64,000 bases of DNA, taken from contig CAQUBD010000008.1 in NCBI GenBank assembly GCA_948891265.1, forward strand, positions 1 through 64,000, given 5' to 3'. The notes beneath the pieces were generated by a model, which made no database searches, was not told where the DNA came from, and saw only the letters and a list, made by a program, of their open reading frames with translations. Below are positions 35,772 through 44,722 of the stretch, in pieces. The position numbers were made by a program, and so were the translations under genes. Source of the stretch: an uncultured Clostridia bacterium (GTDB lineage Bacteria; Bacillota; Clostridia; TANB77; CAG-508). Each line of letters begins with the position of its first letter. Within the stretch, counting starts at the first letter, position 1.

Positions 35772-36389
35772 ATGACAATAAAAACATTTGACTTTCCATC
35801 ATTTGAAGAATGGAACAAAACACAGGAATATACTCAAAAAATAGGAGACTATACATGCAAAATTGAATGTTTTACTTTTTGGGCAAGGGAAGAGTCTAAA
35901 TATGAATATAGGGCAGCTATTGCTAATTCTGATGATCCAACAAGTAGTTTTGTGCATAAGCATATATCTGAAGTCATAATTATCTGAAATAGATTTGATA
36001 AAAAAACTTTAAAAGAATGGTATCAGAAAGCCGTCGTAAAGCTCAATCAAGAGTGGAAAAAGTTTGTTCTAGAGACATATTTCTATTCAGAATGTGATTC
36101 TGATATAAGGATTTCAGATGAAGATTGTTCTAATCGTATTAGCACTATTATATTGATGATAGAACATATTACGGGGTTGCCTAGAAATGAGATTATAATA
36201 AATGTTAAAAATACTGATCTGTATAAGCAGATTATAGAAAAAAACAGGTCTACATTATATGATGGCATTCCAGAAAATTTAACATTAATGGTAAGTGAAT
36301 GGAGAGAAAAAAACATTCCAATATTTGGAGAAATAACTGAATATCAAATCTTTAATTCTTATGATTGGATAGAAGGAATAGTAGATTAG
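35772..36389 (+). pseudogene. Unrecognised gene interrupted by one in-frame TGA
   Basis: From ATG 35772 (AAGGAGG upstream) the frame stops at TGA 35985-35987. The same frame then continues without another stop to 36389, through coding-like sequence such as TLKEWYQKAVVKLNQEWKKF. Removing the single stop gives a 205-residue protein. The next codons (AAT AGA TTT GAT) show no insertion or deletion. TGA is a normal stop elsewhere in the window, so this is a nonsense mutation, a sequence error or, less likely, readthrough. The family is not recognised. Confidence 0.6.
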
Positions 36390-36420
36390 AGATAAAATGG
36401 ACTATAAAAAAATCCATTAG

Positions 36421-36451
36421 AAAAATGAGTGAAAAATTTTCACTCATTTTT
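36421..36451. terminator. Bidirectional terminator
   Basis: AAAAATGAGTGAAAA and TTTTCACTCATTTTT form a near-perfect stem. The stop codon of the reverse peroxiredoxin gene lies inside it. A smaller AATGGA/TCCATT hairpin precedes it. Confidence 0.85.
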
Positions 36452-37144
36452 CGTTTTATTATCAGAACTACTTTTCTCACAAATCTCAGGTGGCTGTTTA
36501 AAACTTAGATACCAACTAATACCATTCTTATTTTCATTAATAGAATTTTGTCTTTCCTCTAATTCACAAAAAGTTTGAGGTGGGGGAACAATAACAGGTT
36601 GACCTGGCATCCAATTTGCAGCAGTAGAACCTTTAGCACAATCAGCCATTTGTAAAGCTTGAACAGTTCTAATAATTTCAGGAATAAACCTACCAACATT
36701 TAAAGGATAAATCATAATAGTTCTAACAATTTGTTTATCATCAATTATAAAAACATTTCTAACAGTTTCAGTAGTACTCACATCATTTGAGACCATTCCA
36801 TATTTCCTTGCAATTTGACCGCTTCTATCAGCAACAATAGGGAATGGTAGTTTAATTCCAGTTTTACAATAAATATCATATATCCATGCAAGATGTGAAG
36901 CATTGCTGTCAATACTTAATCCTAAAAGTTCAGTATTTAGTTGCTTAAAATATGTATAAGCTCTTGCAAAAGCAATCATCTCGGTTGTGCAAACTGGAGT
37001 AAAATCTCCTGGATGACTGAAAAAAACTAACCATTTACCTTTATAATCATTTAAAGAAATAGGCCCACAACTTGTAACAGCATCAAATTCTGGTGCTTTT
37101 TGTCCTATTTTAACATTTCCATTCATCATCAATTCGTAATCCAT
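36440..37144 (-). CDS. 1-Cys peroxiredoxin (Prx6-like)
   Basis: The product has 234 residues. The peroxidatic site PGDFTPVCTTE near residue 45-55 and the C-terminal arm typical of Prx6 (IRTVQALQMADCAKGSTAAN, WMPGQPVIVPPP) are clear. It reduces hydrogen peroxide and organic peroxides in the cytoplasm and helps an anaerobe survive oxygen. AAAGGAG precedes the start. It is divergent from the SIS-domain gene. Confidence 0.9.
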   Translation of the reverse strand: MDYELMMNGNVKIGQKAPEFDAVTSCGPISLNDYKGKWLVFFSHPGDFTPVCTTEMIAFARAYTYFKQLNTELLGLSIDSNASHLAWIYDIYCKTGIKLPFPIVADRSGQIARKYGMVSNDVSTTETVRNVFIIDDKQIVRTIMIYPLNVGRFIPEIIRTVQALQMADCAKGSTAANWMPGQPVIVPPPQTFCELEERQNSINENKNGISWYLSFKQPPEICEKSSSDNKTKNE

Positions 37145-37250
37145 AAATAAACTCCTTTCATAGTTTGCTATATAATATTAGAAAAATAAGACAAATGTTA
37201 CAATAAAAAGAAATAGTATGACTTTTAGCTCTAAATAAAATAAATAGTAT

Positions 37251-37279
37251 TTGACAAAATTATGTAAATATATTAAAAT
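37251..37279 (+). promoter_or_regulatory. Sigma-A type promoter for the SIS gene
   Basis: TTGACA (37251-37256), 17-bp spacer, TAAAAT (37274-37279). The intergenic region from 37145 to 37431 holds nothing else I can identify. Confidence 0.65.
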
Positions 37280-37431
37280 ATAGTTGTTAAGAATTTGAAA
37301 CTTCAAAAGATTTACATGAATCTTGGAGGATAAAAAAGTTTTATTTAAGTAATAAGACAATGGACAAGTCGTATTGTAAAATAATAAGCAAATATTAAAT
37401 TCTCTAAAAACAAATGTTAGGAGGAAAAAAT

Positions 37432-38535
37432 ATGAGAACAGAATTTGTAAGTAGACAACAGGTAAATTTGATTCCTGAAAGACTTCGGAAAGCAGAAGAA
37501 ACAGATGCTAGCAAAGAATTAACTTACTATAGGTGGAATTTATCAGAGAAAAAGAAATTCAAACCAATGAACATCATGGTTGTAGGAGCAGGAGGGTCTT
37601 ATCCAGCAGCAATATTTGCCAAATATAAACTTCAGCGTGAAATAAAGACGGCAGCAAAAGTAGAAGCAGTAACACCGCAAACAGCGGTGAGGATTTTGAC
37701 ACAATTTAATAATGTTAATTTTGGTGAGTGGAATCCTAAATATGATTTGGTAATAGGAATTTCATACTCTGGAAAAACACCAGATATAAAATATGTTTCT
37801 GATATTTGCCAAAAAGGAGGATTTCCATTTATGCTTCTTACTGGAGCGGAGAAGTCCACATTATCAGAAATTTATTCTGAAAGTGATGTAATGAAAATTG
37901 TTTCTTATTTTAATCCTGAAGATACTACTGGAAAAGAACGAGGAATGATTTCAATGATATCAACTCTAGCACCAGTAGTTATATTTGATGATAATTATAC
38001 ATCAAAATTAATTTCTGAAAATCAACAGATGTTGTCAGCTGCGGAAAGCATTGTATCAAATTTAAATATTTGTGATATTGCAAAAGCAATTAAAAAGTAT
38101 CCTATTATTCATGTGTTTTATGAATGGGATACATTACCAATGGCGGCTGATATAGAAAGCAAATTTATTGAATCTGGAATCTCAAATGTGATTTTGAATG
38201 AAAAGAAGAACTTTTCACATGGAAGGTATACTTCTTTGTATAATCAAAATTTTGCATTGGTGATAAACTTGGAAAGATATGAAAGTTGTCACGTATCTGA
38301 ATATGACCAAAAGCTTTCGGAATTTTTAAAAGAGAGATGCAAAGAAAAGGCAGCCCAATATATAAAGATTGGGAAATCATGCTTGGAAACTTCAGAATGG
38401 AACATTTATGCAATGGCAATGCTTCCATATTTAATTACTTCAATTGGCGAAGAATTAGGCATTGATATTTCTAAGCCATTAAAGCCTTTCCCTTCAGAAG
38501 CAAAGCCGCTGTTTGATTACAAAGGTGAATTTTAA
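37432..38535 (+). CDS. SIS-domain protein (sugar isomerase fold)
   Basis: The product has 367 residues. AGGAGG precedes ATG 37432. VVGAGGSYPAAIFAKYKLQ near 46 and VIGISYSGKTPDIKYVSD near 105 are the phosphosugar-binding loops of SIS domains; a second half contains KNFSHGRYTSLYNQ near 257, as in GlmS/AgaS-like proteins. The substrate is unknown and no sugar pathway genes are adjacent. It carries an in-frame CGG followed by A (37486) that does not break the frame. Codon use is mixed. Confidence 0.75.
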   Translation: MRTEFVSRQQVNLIPERLRKAEETDASKELTYYRWNLSEKKKFKPMNIMVVGAGGSYPAAIFAKYKLQREIKTAAKVEAVTPQTAVRILTQFNNVNFGEWNPKYDLVIGISYSGKTPDIKYVSDICQKGGFPFMLLTGAEKSTLSEIYSESDVMKIVSYFNPEDTTGKERGMISMISTLAPVVIFDDNYTSKLISENQQMLSAAESIVSNLNICDIAKAIKKYPIIHVFYEWDTLPMAADIESKFIESGISNVILNEKKNFSHGRYTSLYNQNFALVINLERYESCHVSEYDQKLSEFLKERCKEKAAQYIKIGKSCLETSEWNIYAMAMLPYLITSIGEELGIDISKPLKPFPSEAKPLFDYKGEF

Positions 38536-38542
38536 AATTTTG

Positions 38543-38582
38543 AAAAACAGAGTGTAGAATAAGATTTTGCACTCTGTTTTTT
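38543..38582 (+). terminator. Terminator of the SIS gene
   Basis: AAAAACAGAGTG pairs with CACTCTGTTTTTT. Confidence 0.85.
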
Positions 38583-38604
38583 ATATTATAGGAAAGTTTT
38601 TTTA

Positions 38605-38625
38605 TACTGACCTTTCAGTCTAAAG
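38605..38625 (+). promoter_or_regulatory. Candidate operator upstream of the fatty-acid cluster
   Basis: The 21-bp sequence TACTGACCTTTCAGTCTAAAG contains the inverted repeat ACTGA-CCTT-TCAGT. An identical 21-bp copy lies at 42004-42024 ahead of fabG. It is 118 bp before the acyl-CoA synthetase start. Confidence 0.5.
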
Positions 38626-38742
38626 CTTTTAAAAAAGAATTATGATATAAAATAAAAAGCAAAAAACAAAAAGGGTACTAGTCAGCCTTAGATAGTAAAA
38701 AACTCTTAAGACTTACCAGTAACCAAGAAGGTTGGTATTAAT

Positions 38743-40461
38743 ATGGAAAAAAGAATATATGAGCATTTAGAAATAAGCGATTTAAAAGACATGTTAAACA
38801 AAACAGGAAAAAAATATGGAGAAAAAATAGCATATAAAATAAAAAATGAAGAAGGAAAATATAGAACAATAACACATAATGAAGTAAGAGAGATGGTAGA
38901 TAGTTTAGGAACAGCTTTAATAAATTTAGGACTAAAAGGAAAAAGGATAGCAATTATAGGAGAGAACAGATATGAATGGGAAATAGTATACCTAGCAATA
39001 GTTTGTGGAACAGGAATAGTAGTACCATTAGACAAATCACTACCAGAAAATGAACTAAAAGAATTAGTTGAAAGATCAGAAATAGAAGCAATATTTTATT
39101 CAAAAAAATATGAAGAAACAATAGAGAAAATTAAATATAGCCAAAAAAATAAATTAAAACACATGATATCAATGGACTTAAAAAAACATTGTAAAGGAAT
39201 TTATTCACAAGAAGAATTAATTGAAGAAGGAAAAGAACTTATAGAAAAAGGGAATACAGAGTTTTTAGATGCAAAAATAAATGCAGAAGAGATGAGCATA
39301 ATGCTATTTACATCAGGAACAACATCAAAATCAAAAGTAGTTGCACTTTCACATAAAAATATATGTTCAAATTTAATGGATATTGGAAGTATTTTAGATG
39401 TTACATCAGATGATGTACTGTTATCAATATTACCAATACATCATGTATTTGAATGTACAGTTGGATTTTTATTTTCGTTATACAAAGGGGCTCAAACAGT
39501 ATTTTGTGATGGCTTAAGACATGTTGTAGAAAATTTAAAAGAATATCAAGTAACAGTTATGGCGTGTGTTCCAGCAATATATGAAAGAATATTTATGATA
39601 ATAAGAAAACAACTAGAGAAGCAAGGAAAAGTAGAAGAAATAATACAGAAAGAAAATATGTACAAAAATCAATCAATGGAAGTAAGAAAAGAAGTATTTA
39701 AAGAAATACATGACCTTATAGGTGGTAAAGTAAAATTATTCATAAGTGGAGCAGCATCTTTAGATGCAAATATAGAAGAAAAATATAGGCTATTAGGAAT
39801 TAATATAGTGCAAGGATATGGATTAACAGAAACATCACCAGTTGTAGCAATAGGAACAAATAAACATTACAAAACAGGCTCAATAGGAAAAGCTGTGCCA
39901 AGTGTTGAAGCAAAATTGGTAGATGTAAATGATGAAGGAATTGGTGAGCTTATTGTAAAAGGGCCCAATGTAATGCTTGGATATTTCAATAATCAAAAAG
40001 CTACAAAAGAAGTAATAAAAGATGGATGGTTTTACACAGGTGATTTGGCAAAAATAGATGAAGAAGGATACATATATATTTGTGGAAGAAAGAAAAGTGT
40101 AATTGTATTAAAAAATGGAAAAAATATTTTCCCAGAAGAGATGGAAAATCTAGTAAATAAAATAGAAGGGGTCAAAGAATCATTTATTTTTGGGAAACAA
40201 CAATCAGAAGATAAAAATGATATAAAAATAAATGTCAAAATAGTATTTGATAAAGAAATTGTAAAAAATGCTTATAAAGTTGAAACAGATGAAGAAATAC
40301 AAAATGTATTATCTAGAAAGATAAAAGAAATAAATCAAACAATGCCAAAGTATAAAGCGATTAGAGGCATTATATTAACAGAAGAACCATTAATTAAAAC
40401 TACAACAAATAAAATAAAAAGACAGGAGAATTTAGATGCAATTGAAAAATTTAAAAACTAA
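38743..40461 (+). CDS. AMP-binding long-chain acyl-CoA/ACP synthetase
   Basis: The product has 572 residues. ATP-binding motif LFTSGTTSKSKVVALSH near 188, GYGLTETSPVVAIG near 358, and the hinge GWFYTGDLAKIDEEGYIYIC with catalytic Lys region KTTTNKIKRQ at the end. It activates fatty acids to acyl-AMP and transfers them to CoA or ACP. As first gene of the fatty-acid cluster it probably feeds exogenous fatty acids into lipid synthesis. birA overlaps its end by 26 bp. The upstream 21-bp palindromic motif is a candidate control site. Confidence 0.88.
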   Translation: MEKRIYEHLEISDLKDMLNKTGKKYGEKIAYKIKNEEGKYRTITHNEVREMVDSLGTALINLGLKGKRIAIIGENRYEWEIVYLAIVCGTGIVVPLDKSLPENELKELVERSEIEAIFYSKKYEETIEKIKYSQKNKLKHMISMDLKKHCKGIYSQEELIEEGKELIEKGNTEFLDAKINAEEMSIMLFTSGTTSKSKVVALSHKNICSNLMDIGSILDVTSDDVLLSILPIHHVFECTVGFLFSLYKGAQTVFCDGLRHVVENLKEYQVTVMACVPAIYERIFMIIRKQLEKQGKVEEIIQKENMYKNQSMEVRKEVFKEIHDLIGGKVKLFISGAASLDANIEEKYRLLGINIVQGYGLTETSPVVAIGTNKHYKTGSIGKAVPSVEAKLVDVNDEGIGELIVKGPNVMLGYFNNQKATKEVIKDGWFYTGDLAKIDEEGYIYICGRKKSVIVLKNGKNIFPEEMENLVNKIEGVKESFIFGKQQSEDKNDIKINVKIVFDKEIVKNAYKVETDEEIQNVLSRKIKEINQTMPKYKAIRGIILTEEPLIKTTTNKIKRQENLDAIEKFKN

Positions 40462-41083
40462 TTTTTTAGGAAAAAACTGTATTCATTATAAAGAAATCGA
40501 TTCAACTCAAGATGAAATATGGAGATTAATAGAAAATAAATCAGCTCCAAGTGGAACAGTTGTATATGCTGATATACAGACAAAAGGAAAAGGAACACAT
40601 GGTAGAGTTTGGCATACAGATGAAGCAAATAATATAGCATTTTCGTTTTTTGTAGAAATGAATTGCAATATAAAAAAGTTAGAAGGAATTACAATAAAAA
40701 TTGCAGAAATAATAATACAAATTTTTAAGGAAAAGTATGGAATTCAATTAGATATAAAAGAACCAAATGATATTATATATAAAGGTAAAAAGCTTGGAGG
40801 AATTTTAACAGAAACTAAAGTTGTAGGTGAGATTGTTAAATATTTGGTGGTTGGAATTGGAATAAATACAGCAAAAGAAAGGTTTAGTGATGATATTAAG
40901 GATTTGGCAACATCAATAAAAAGGGAATTTAGTGTTGATGTTGATACAGAAGAGTTTATTGTGGAGTTTTTGTCCCATTGGGGACGTTTCCTTTTGGGAC
41001 ATTTTTGTCCCATTGGGGACACATCTTGCATGAAAGAATTTTCAGATGGCGATGAACGAAGCGTAGAGAAGGGAAGGTTGTAA
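40436..41083 (+). CDS. birA: Biotin-protein ligase with C-terminus encoded by a repeat
   Basis: The product has 215 residues with no N-terminal DNA-binding domain (ligase-only type). The catalytic domain is present: IDSTQDEIWRL near 19, the biotin loop KGKGTHGRVWHT near 45, EPNDIIYKGKKLGGILTE near 107 and VGIGINTA. It should biotinylate AccB encoded nearby. From residue 179 the frame runs through repeat R5 (SHWGRFLLGHFCPIGDTSCM), so the last about 37 residues are not native and the usual SH3-like C-terminal domain is missing. That domain contributes to ligase function in E. coli BirA, so activity may be altered. fabD starts 4 bp after its stop. Confidence 0.85.
   Translation: MQLKNLKTNFLGKNCIHYKEIDSTQDEIWRLIENKSAPSGTVVYADIQTKGKGTHGRVWHTDEANNIAFSFFVEMNCNIKKLEGITIKIAEIIIQIFKEKYGIQLDIKEPNDIIYKGKKLGGILTETKVVGEIVKYLVVGIGINTAKERFSDDIKDLATSIKREFSVDVDTEEFIVEFLSHWGRFLLGHFCPIGDTSCMKEFSDGDERSVEKGRL
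40972..41030 (-). repeat. Hairpin repeat R5 inserted in birA
   Basis: GTCCCATTGGGGAC, GTTTCCTTTTGGGAC, GTCCCATTGGGGACACATCTT: nearly identical to 10778-10836. The element supplies the final codons of birA. The bases after it (ATGGCGATGAACGAAGC) resemble the tail of repeat R7 near 49950. Confidence 0.85.
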
Positions 41084-41086
41084 AAA

Positions 41087-42022
41087 ATGAAAATAGGATT
41101 TTTATTTTCAGGTCAAGGCTCACAAACTGTAGGTATGGGAAAAGATTTATATGAAAAATATGAAACTGTAAAAAATATATACAATAAAGCACAAGAAATA
41201 ACAGGAATTGATATTGCTAAAATATCATTTGAAGGGCCAGAAGAAATTTTAAACCAAACAAAATATACACAACTTGCAATATTAACAGAAAGTTTAGCAA
41301 TTTTAGAAATATTAAAAGAAAAAAATATAAAGGCAGAAATATCAGCAGGTTTAAGTTTAGGAGAATATACAGCATTAATAAATAGTGGAGTGCTTTCATT
41401 TGAAGAAGGTGTAAAAATTGTTCAAAAAAGGGGAGAATATATGCAAGAACTTTTGCCAGAAGGTGATTGGCAAATGGCTGCAATTATGGGATTGACAGAA
41501 GAACAAGTAGAAGATATATGTAAAAAAGTAAAGTCTGGTTTTGTGGTTCCTGCAAATTATAATTGTGTTGGGCAAATTGCGATTTCGGGAGAAAAGCAAG
41601 CTATAGAAGAAGCTGAAATAATTGCAAAAGAAATGGGAGCAAAGAAAGTACGTATTTTAAAAACTGCAGGTCCATTTCATACAGAAAAATTAGTTGATAG
41701 TTCGAATGCTTTAAGAAAAGAACTTGAAAATATTACAATCAATAAATTTGAAACAAAGGTAATAAAAAATATAGATGGGGAGTTTTATAAAGATACAGAT
41801 AATATAAAAGAGATTTTAGCAAAACATATAATAAATCCAGTTAGATTTTCAAAAACTTTAGAAAATATGCTAAACAATGGAATTGATACATTTATTGAGA
41901 TAGGACCAGGAAAAACATTATCTGGTTTTGTAAAAAGAACTCCGACTGAAAAAGATATTAGAATTTTAAATATTAGTGATGTTGATAGTTTGGAAAAAAC
42001 ATGTACTGACCTTTCAGTCTAA
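41087..42022 (+). CDS. fabD: Malonyl-CoA:ACP transacylase
   Basis: The product has 311 residues, normal for FabD. FSGQGSQTVGMGKDLY at the N-terminus, active-site serine in AGLSLGEYTAL (Leu replaces the usual His before Ser, as in some Firmicutes), and the catalytic His in GPFHTEKL. It loads malonyl groups onto ACP for chain elongation. Its last codons and stop lie within the second copy of the 21-bp palindromic motif. Confidence 0.95.
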   Translation: MKIGFLFSGQGSQTVGMGKDLYEKYETVKNIYNKAQEITGIDIAKISFEGPEEILNQTKYTQLAILTESLAILEILKEKNIKAEISAGLSLGEYTALINSGVLSFEEGVKIVQKRGEYMQELLPEGDWQMAAIMGLTEEQVEDICKKVKSGFVVPANYNCVGQIAISGEKQAIEEAEIIAKEMGAKKVRILKTAGPFHTEKLVDSSNALRKELENITINKFETKVIKNIDGEFYKDTDNIKEILAKHIINPVRFSKTLENMLNNGIDTFIEIGPGKTLSGFVKRTPTEKDIRILNISDVDSLEKTCTDLSV

Positions 42023-42024
42023 AG
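42004..42024 (+). promoter_or_regulatory. Second copy of the candidate fatty-acid operator
   Basis: The 21 bp TACTGACCTTTCAGTCTAAAG are identical to 38605-38625. They overlap the fabD stop and lie 98 bp before the fabG start. TATAAA at 42045 could be a -10 box but no good -35 is seen. Confidence 0.5.
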
Positions 42025-42122
42025 ACATCATGATAATAGTGTGGTATAAATAGTCTAGATTAGAATAATGAAAAAAATCAGATTTTATTTCGCAAAGTTC
42101 TAGGGAAGGAATGAGATTAAAA

Positions 42123-42857
42123 ATGAGTAAAGTGGCTTTTATTACAGGAGCAACAAGGGGAATAGGAAGACAAATAGCAATAACATTGGCAAAAGAAGGA
42201 TATGATATTGCAATTAATTATAGAAAAGAAAATGATGAACTAAGAAATACAAAAAAAGAAATAGAAGAGAATAATGTAAGATGTTTAGCAGTTCAAGGTG
42301 ATGTATCTAGTTTTGAAGATTGCGAAAAATGTGTAAAAGAAATTATTGAAGAGTTTGGAAAAATAGATGTATTAGTAAATAATGCAGGAATTACAAAAGA
42401 TACATTATTGATGAGAATGAAAAAGGAAGATTTTGAAAGTGTAATTGATGTAAATTTAGTTGGAACTTTTAATGTCACAAAAAATGTAATTAGTTATATG
42501 ATGAAAGCTCGTTCTGGTAGAATAATAAATATATCTTCAGTTGTTGGCGTTTCAGGAAATGCAGGGCAAACTAATTATTCTGCTTCAAAAGCAGGAATAA
42601 TAGGATTTACAAAAAGTTTAGCAAAAGAAGTGGGATCAAGGGGCATTTTAGTAAATGCAGTTGCTCCTGGCTTTATAGAAACTCAAATGACAGAGGTGTT
42701 AAAAGATGAGATTAAAGAAGAGATTGCTAAAACAATACCATTAAAAAGAATGGGAGTTGCACAAGATGTTGCTAATGTTGTTAAGTTTTTATCATCAGAT
42801 GATAGTTCTTACATTACTGGGCAGGTTATTAATGTTGATGGTGGTATGCTGATGTAA
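42123..42857 (+). CDS. fabG: 3-oxoacyl-ACP reductase
   Basis: The product has 244 residues. ATG 42123 is chosen because the in-frame ATG 42111 abuts the AAGGA site with no spacing. TGATRGIGRQIA NADP loop, NNAGITKD, catalytic Ser in NISSVVG and Tyr/Lys in YSASKAG, and the C-terminal GQVINVDGGMLM. It performs the first reduction of each elongation cycle. A foldback element follows. Confidence 0.95.
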   Translation: MSKVAFITGATRGIGRQIAITLAKEGYDIAINYRKENDELRNTKKEIEENNVRCLAVQGDVSSFEDCEKCVKEIIEEFGKIDVLVNNAGITKDTLLMRMKKEDFESVIDVNLVGTFNVTKNVISYMMKARSGRIINISSVVGVSGNAGQTNYSASKAGIIGFTKSLAKEVGSRGILVNAVAPGFIETQMTEVLKDEIKEEIAKTIPLKRMGVAQDVANVVKFLSSDDSSYITGQVINVDGGMLM

Positions 42858-42862
42858 AAACC

Positions 42863-42975
42863 AATTCAAAGTAGCATCTTGTACATTTTCAATATTTAGT
42901 TTAAACTTCCACGTACCATCGTACGACTTCAGCTTGAATTAAATATCAAAAATGCACAATATACTACTTTGAATT
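42863..42975. repeat. Foldback element between fabG and the reverse gene
   Basis: AATTCAAAGTAG at 42863 pairs with CTACTTTGAATT ending at 42975. The arms continue imperfectly for about 45 bp each, and the loop contains GTACCATCGTAC. No coding potential. Confidence 0.65.
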
Positions 42976-43014
42976 CGTTTTAGTAAATATTAAACATTTT
43001 ACTTAATACAAAAC

Positions 43015-43386
43015 TTATTTTGCCAATGTAATTTCATAGGCGTAAGCACTTGAGTATTGATTGTAGATGCTTAGAGAATGAACATGTGAAATTGAATCAA
43101 TCTTACGTTCAATTGATAAATCATCAAACATTTTTTGCAATGTTGTTAAAAGATAATCTGTATTAAAAACTCTGTAAAGTTTTATAGAAAATTTATCAGG
43201 AATATTTTCGCCATACTGAACATATGTAGCAACTAACTGACAAAGTATTTCTATTTCATAATCTTCACAAGGGTTAGTAACTACTGCAGTATTGTAATCA
43301 GGACCCAAAAGTTCTAATCTTAATTTAACTGCATCGTCATAATACCGATTTCTAAGTGCAAGAGCTTTTTCAAAGAAATTATTCAT
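43015..43386 (-). CDS. Unrecognised 123-residue protein inside the fatty-acid cluster
   Basis: Reverse-strand gene with AGGAGG upstream (AAGGAGGTATTCCAATG). The soluble protein begins MNNFFEKALALRNRYYDD and ends YAYEITLAK. GC and codon use are higher than in fabG and fabF. A possible reverse promoter TTGATT-N17-TATTAT lies just upstream and overlaps the fabF leader. It resembles an insertion of the unusual gene class between functionally linked genes. No function is assigned. Confidence 0.55.
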   Translation of the reverse strand: MNNFFEKALALRNRYYDDAVKLRLELLGPDYNTAVVTNPCEDYEIEILCQLVATYVQYGENIPDKFSIKLYRVFNTDYLLTTLQKMFDDLSIERKIDSISHVHSLSIYNQYSSAYAYEITLAK

Positions 43387-43478
43387 TGGAATACCTCCTT
43401 ATATTTATAAATGGTCAATAAAGTTATGTTAATATAATATCATAAAATTTAGAAGAAATCAATAGAAAGGAAATAAGA

Positions 43479-44714
43479 ATGGGAAAAAGAGTTGTTATTA
43501 CAGGACTTGGAGCAATAACTCCAATAGGAAAAAATGTCAAAGAAACATGGAAAGGAATAGAAAATAAAAAATGTGGAATTGATAATATTACTTTATTTGA
43601 TACTGAAAATTTTAAGACAAAATTGGCAGCAGAAGTAAAGCAATATAACCCATTAGACTATTTTGATCCAAAACAAGCAAAGAGACTAGATAGAAGTTCA
43701 CAATTTGCCATAATTGCTGCAAGAGAAGCAGTTGGAGATAGTGGTATTTCAAAAGAAAATACAGATTATAATAGAGTTGGAATATTTGTAAGCTCTGGTA
43801 TAGGTGGGTTAATAACTATTCAAGAACAATGTGAAGTAAATTGTGTAAAAGGAAATAAAAGAGTATCTCCAATGTTTATTCCAATGTCAATAGCAAATAT
43901 GCCAGCAGGAAATGTAGCAATTGAATTTGGATTTAAAGGTGAGTCAATATCAATAGTAACAGCATGTGCATCATCTACACATGCAATAGGAGAAGCATAT
44001 AAAACTATAAAGCAAGGGTATGAAGATGTAATAATAGCAGGAGGAACAGAAGCATCAATATGTTCAGTTGGTATAGCTGGATTTGAAAATATGAAAGCAT
44101 TGTCAAATAGTATAGATAAAAATAGAGCAAGTATACCTTTTGATAAAGAAAGAAATGGATTTGTTATGGGCGAAGGTGCGGGGATACTTGTATTAGAAGA
44201 ATTAGAACATGCACAAAAAAGAGGTGCGAAAATTTATGCAGAATTAGTTGGTTTTGGAGCAACAACAGATGCATATCACATAACATCACCATGCCCTGAT
44301 GGAGAATGTGGAGCAAAAGCAATGGCTAGAGCATTACAAGATGCAAAGATTGAACCAAAAGATATAGATTATATAAATGCTCATGGCACATCAACACATT
44401 TAAATGATTTAACAGAAACAAAGGCAATAAAAACAGTATTAGGTGATGAAAGCAAAAATGTGATGATAAGTTCTACAAAAGGAAATACAGGTCATTTGTT
44501 AGGTGCTGCAGGTGCAGTTGAAGCGATAGTTTGTGTAAAGGCAATTGAAAATCAAGTAGTTCCACCAACTATAAATTATAAGGAAAAGGATGAAGAATGT
44601 GATTTGGATATTGTTCCAAATGAGCTAAGAAAATCTAAATTGGATGTTGTAATGTCAAATTCTTTGGGATTTGGTGGACACAATGGATGTGTGGTTTTTA
44701 GAAAATTTTGTTAA
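43479..44714 (+). CDS. fabF: 3-oxoacyl-ACP synthase II
   Basis: The product has 411 residues. Active-site Cys163 in VTACASSTHA, and the two histidines in NAHGTSTHLND and KGNTGHLLGAAGA give the Cys-His-His triad of condensing enzymes. It elongates acyl-ACP with malonyl-ACP. No fabH-like initiation enzyme is in the window. AAAGGA precedes the start. A foldback element and then accB follow. Confidence 0.95.
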   Translation: MGKRVVITGLGAITPIGKNVKETWKGIENKKCGIDNITLFDTENFKTKLAAEVKQYNPLDYFDPKQAKRLDRSSQFAIIAAREAVGDSGISKENTDYNRVGIFVSSGIGGLITIQEQCEVNCVKGNKRVSPMFIPMSIANMPAGNVAIEFGFKGESISIVTACASSTHAIGEAYKTIKQGYEDVIIAGGTEASICSVGIAGFENMKALSNSIDKNRASIPFDKERNGFVMGEGAGILVLEELEHAQKRGAKIYAELVGFGATTDAYHITSPCPDGECGAKAMARALQDAKIEPKDIDYINAHGTSTHLNDLTETKAIKTVLGDESKNVMISSTKGNTGHLLGAAGAVEAIVCVKAIENQVVPPTINYKEKDEECDLDIVPNELRKSKLDVVMSNSLGFGGHNGCVVFRKFC

Positions 44715-44722
44715 TATAAAAA

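Noticed and set aside
35985..35987. TGA as a reassigned sense codon throughout the genome
   Set aside because: Several well-defined genes in the window end in TGA (for example 10264, 32253 and the end of accC), so TGA is a stop here.
36153..36389. Independent small gene starting at 36153
   Set aside because: It is in the same frame as the 35772 gene after one TGA and has no ribosome-binding site.
40744..41192. Reverse frames containing peptides such as CPKRKRPQWDKN
   Set aside because: These arise from the hairpin repeat read backwards and overlap birA and fabD.
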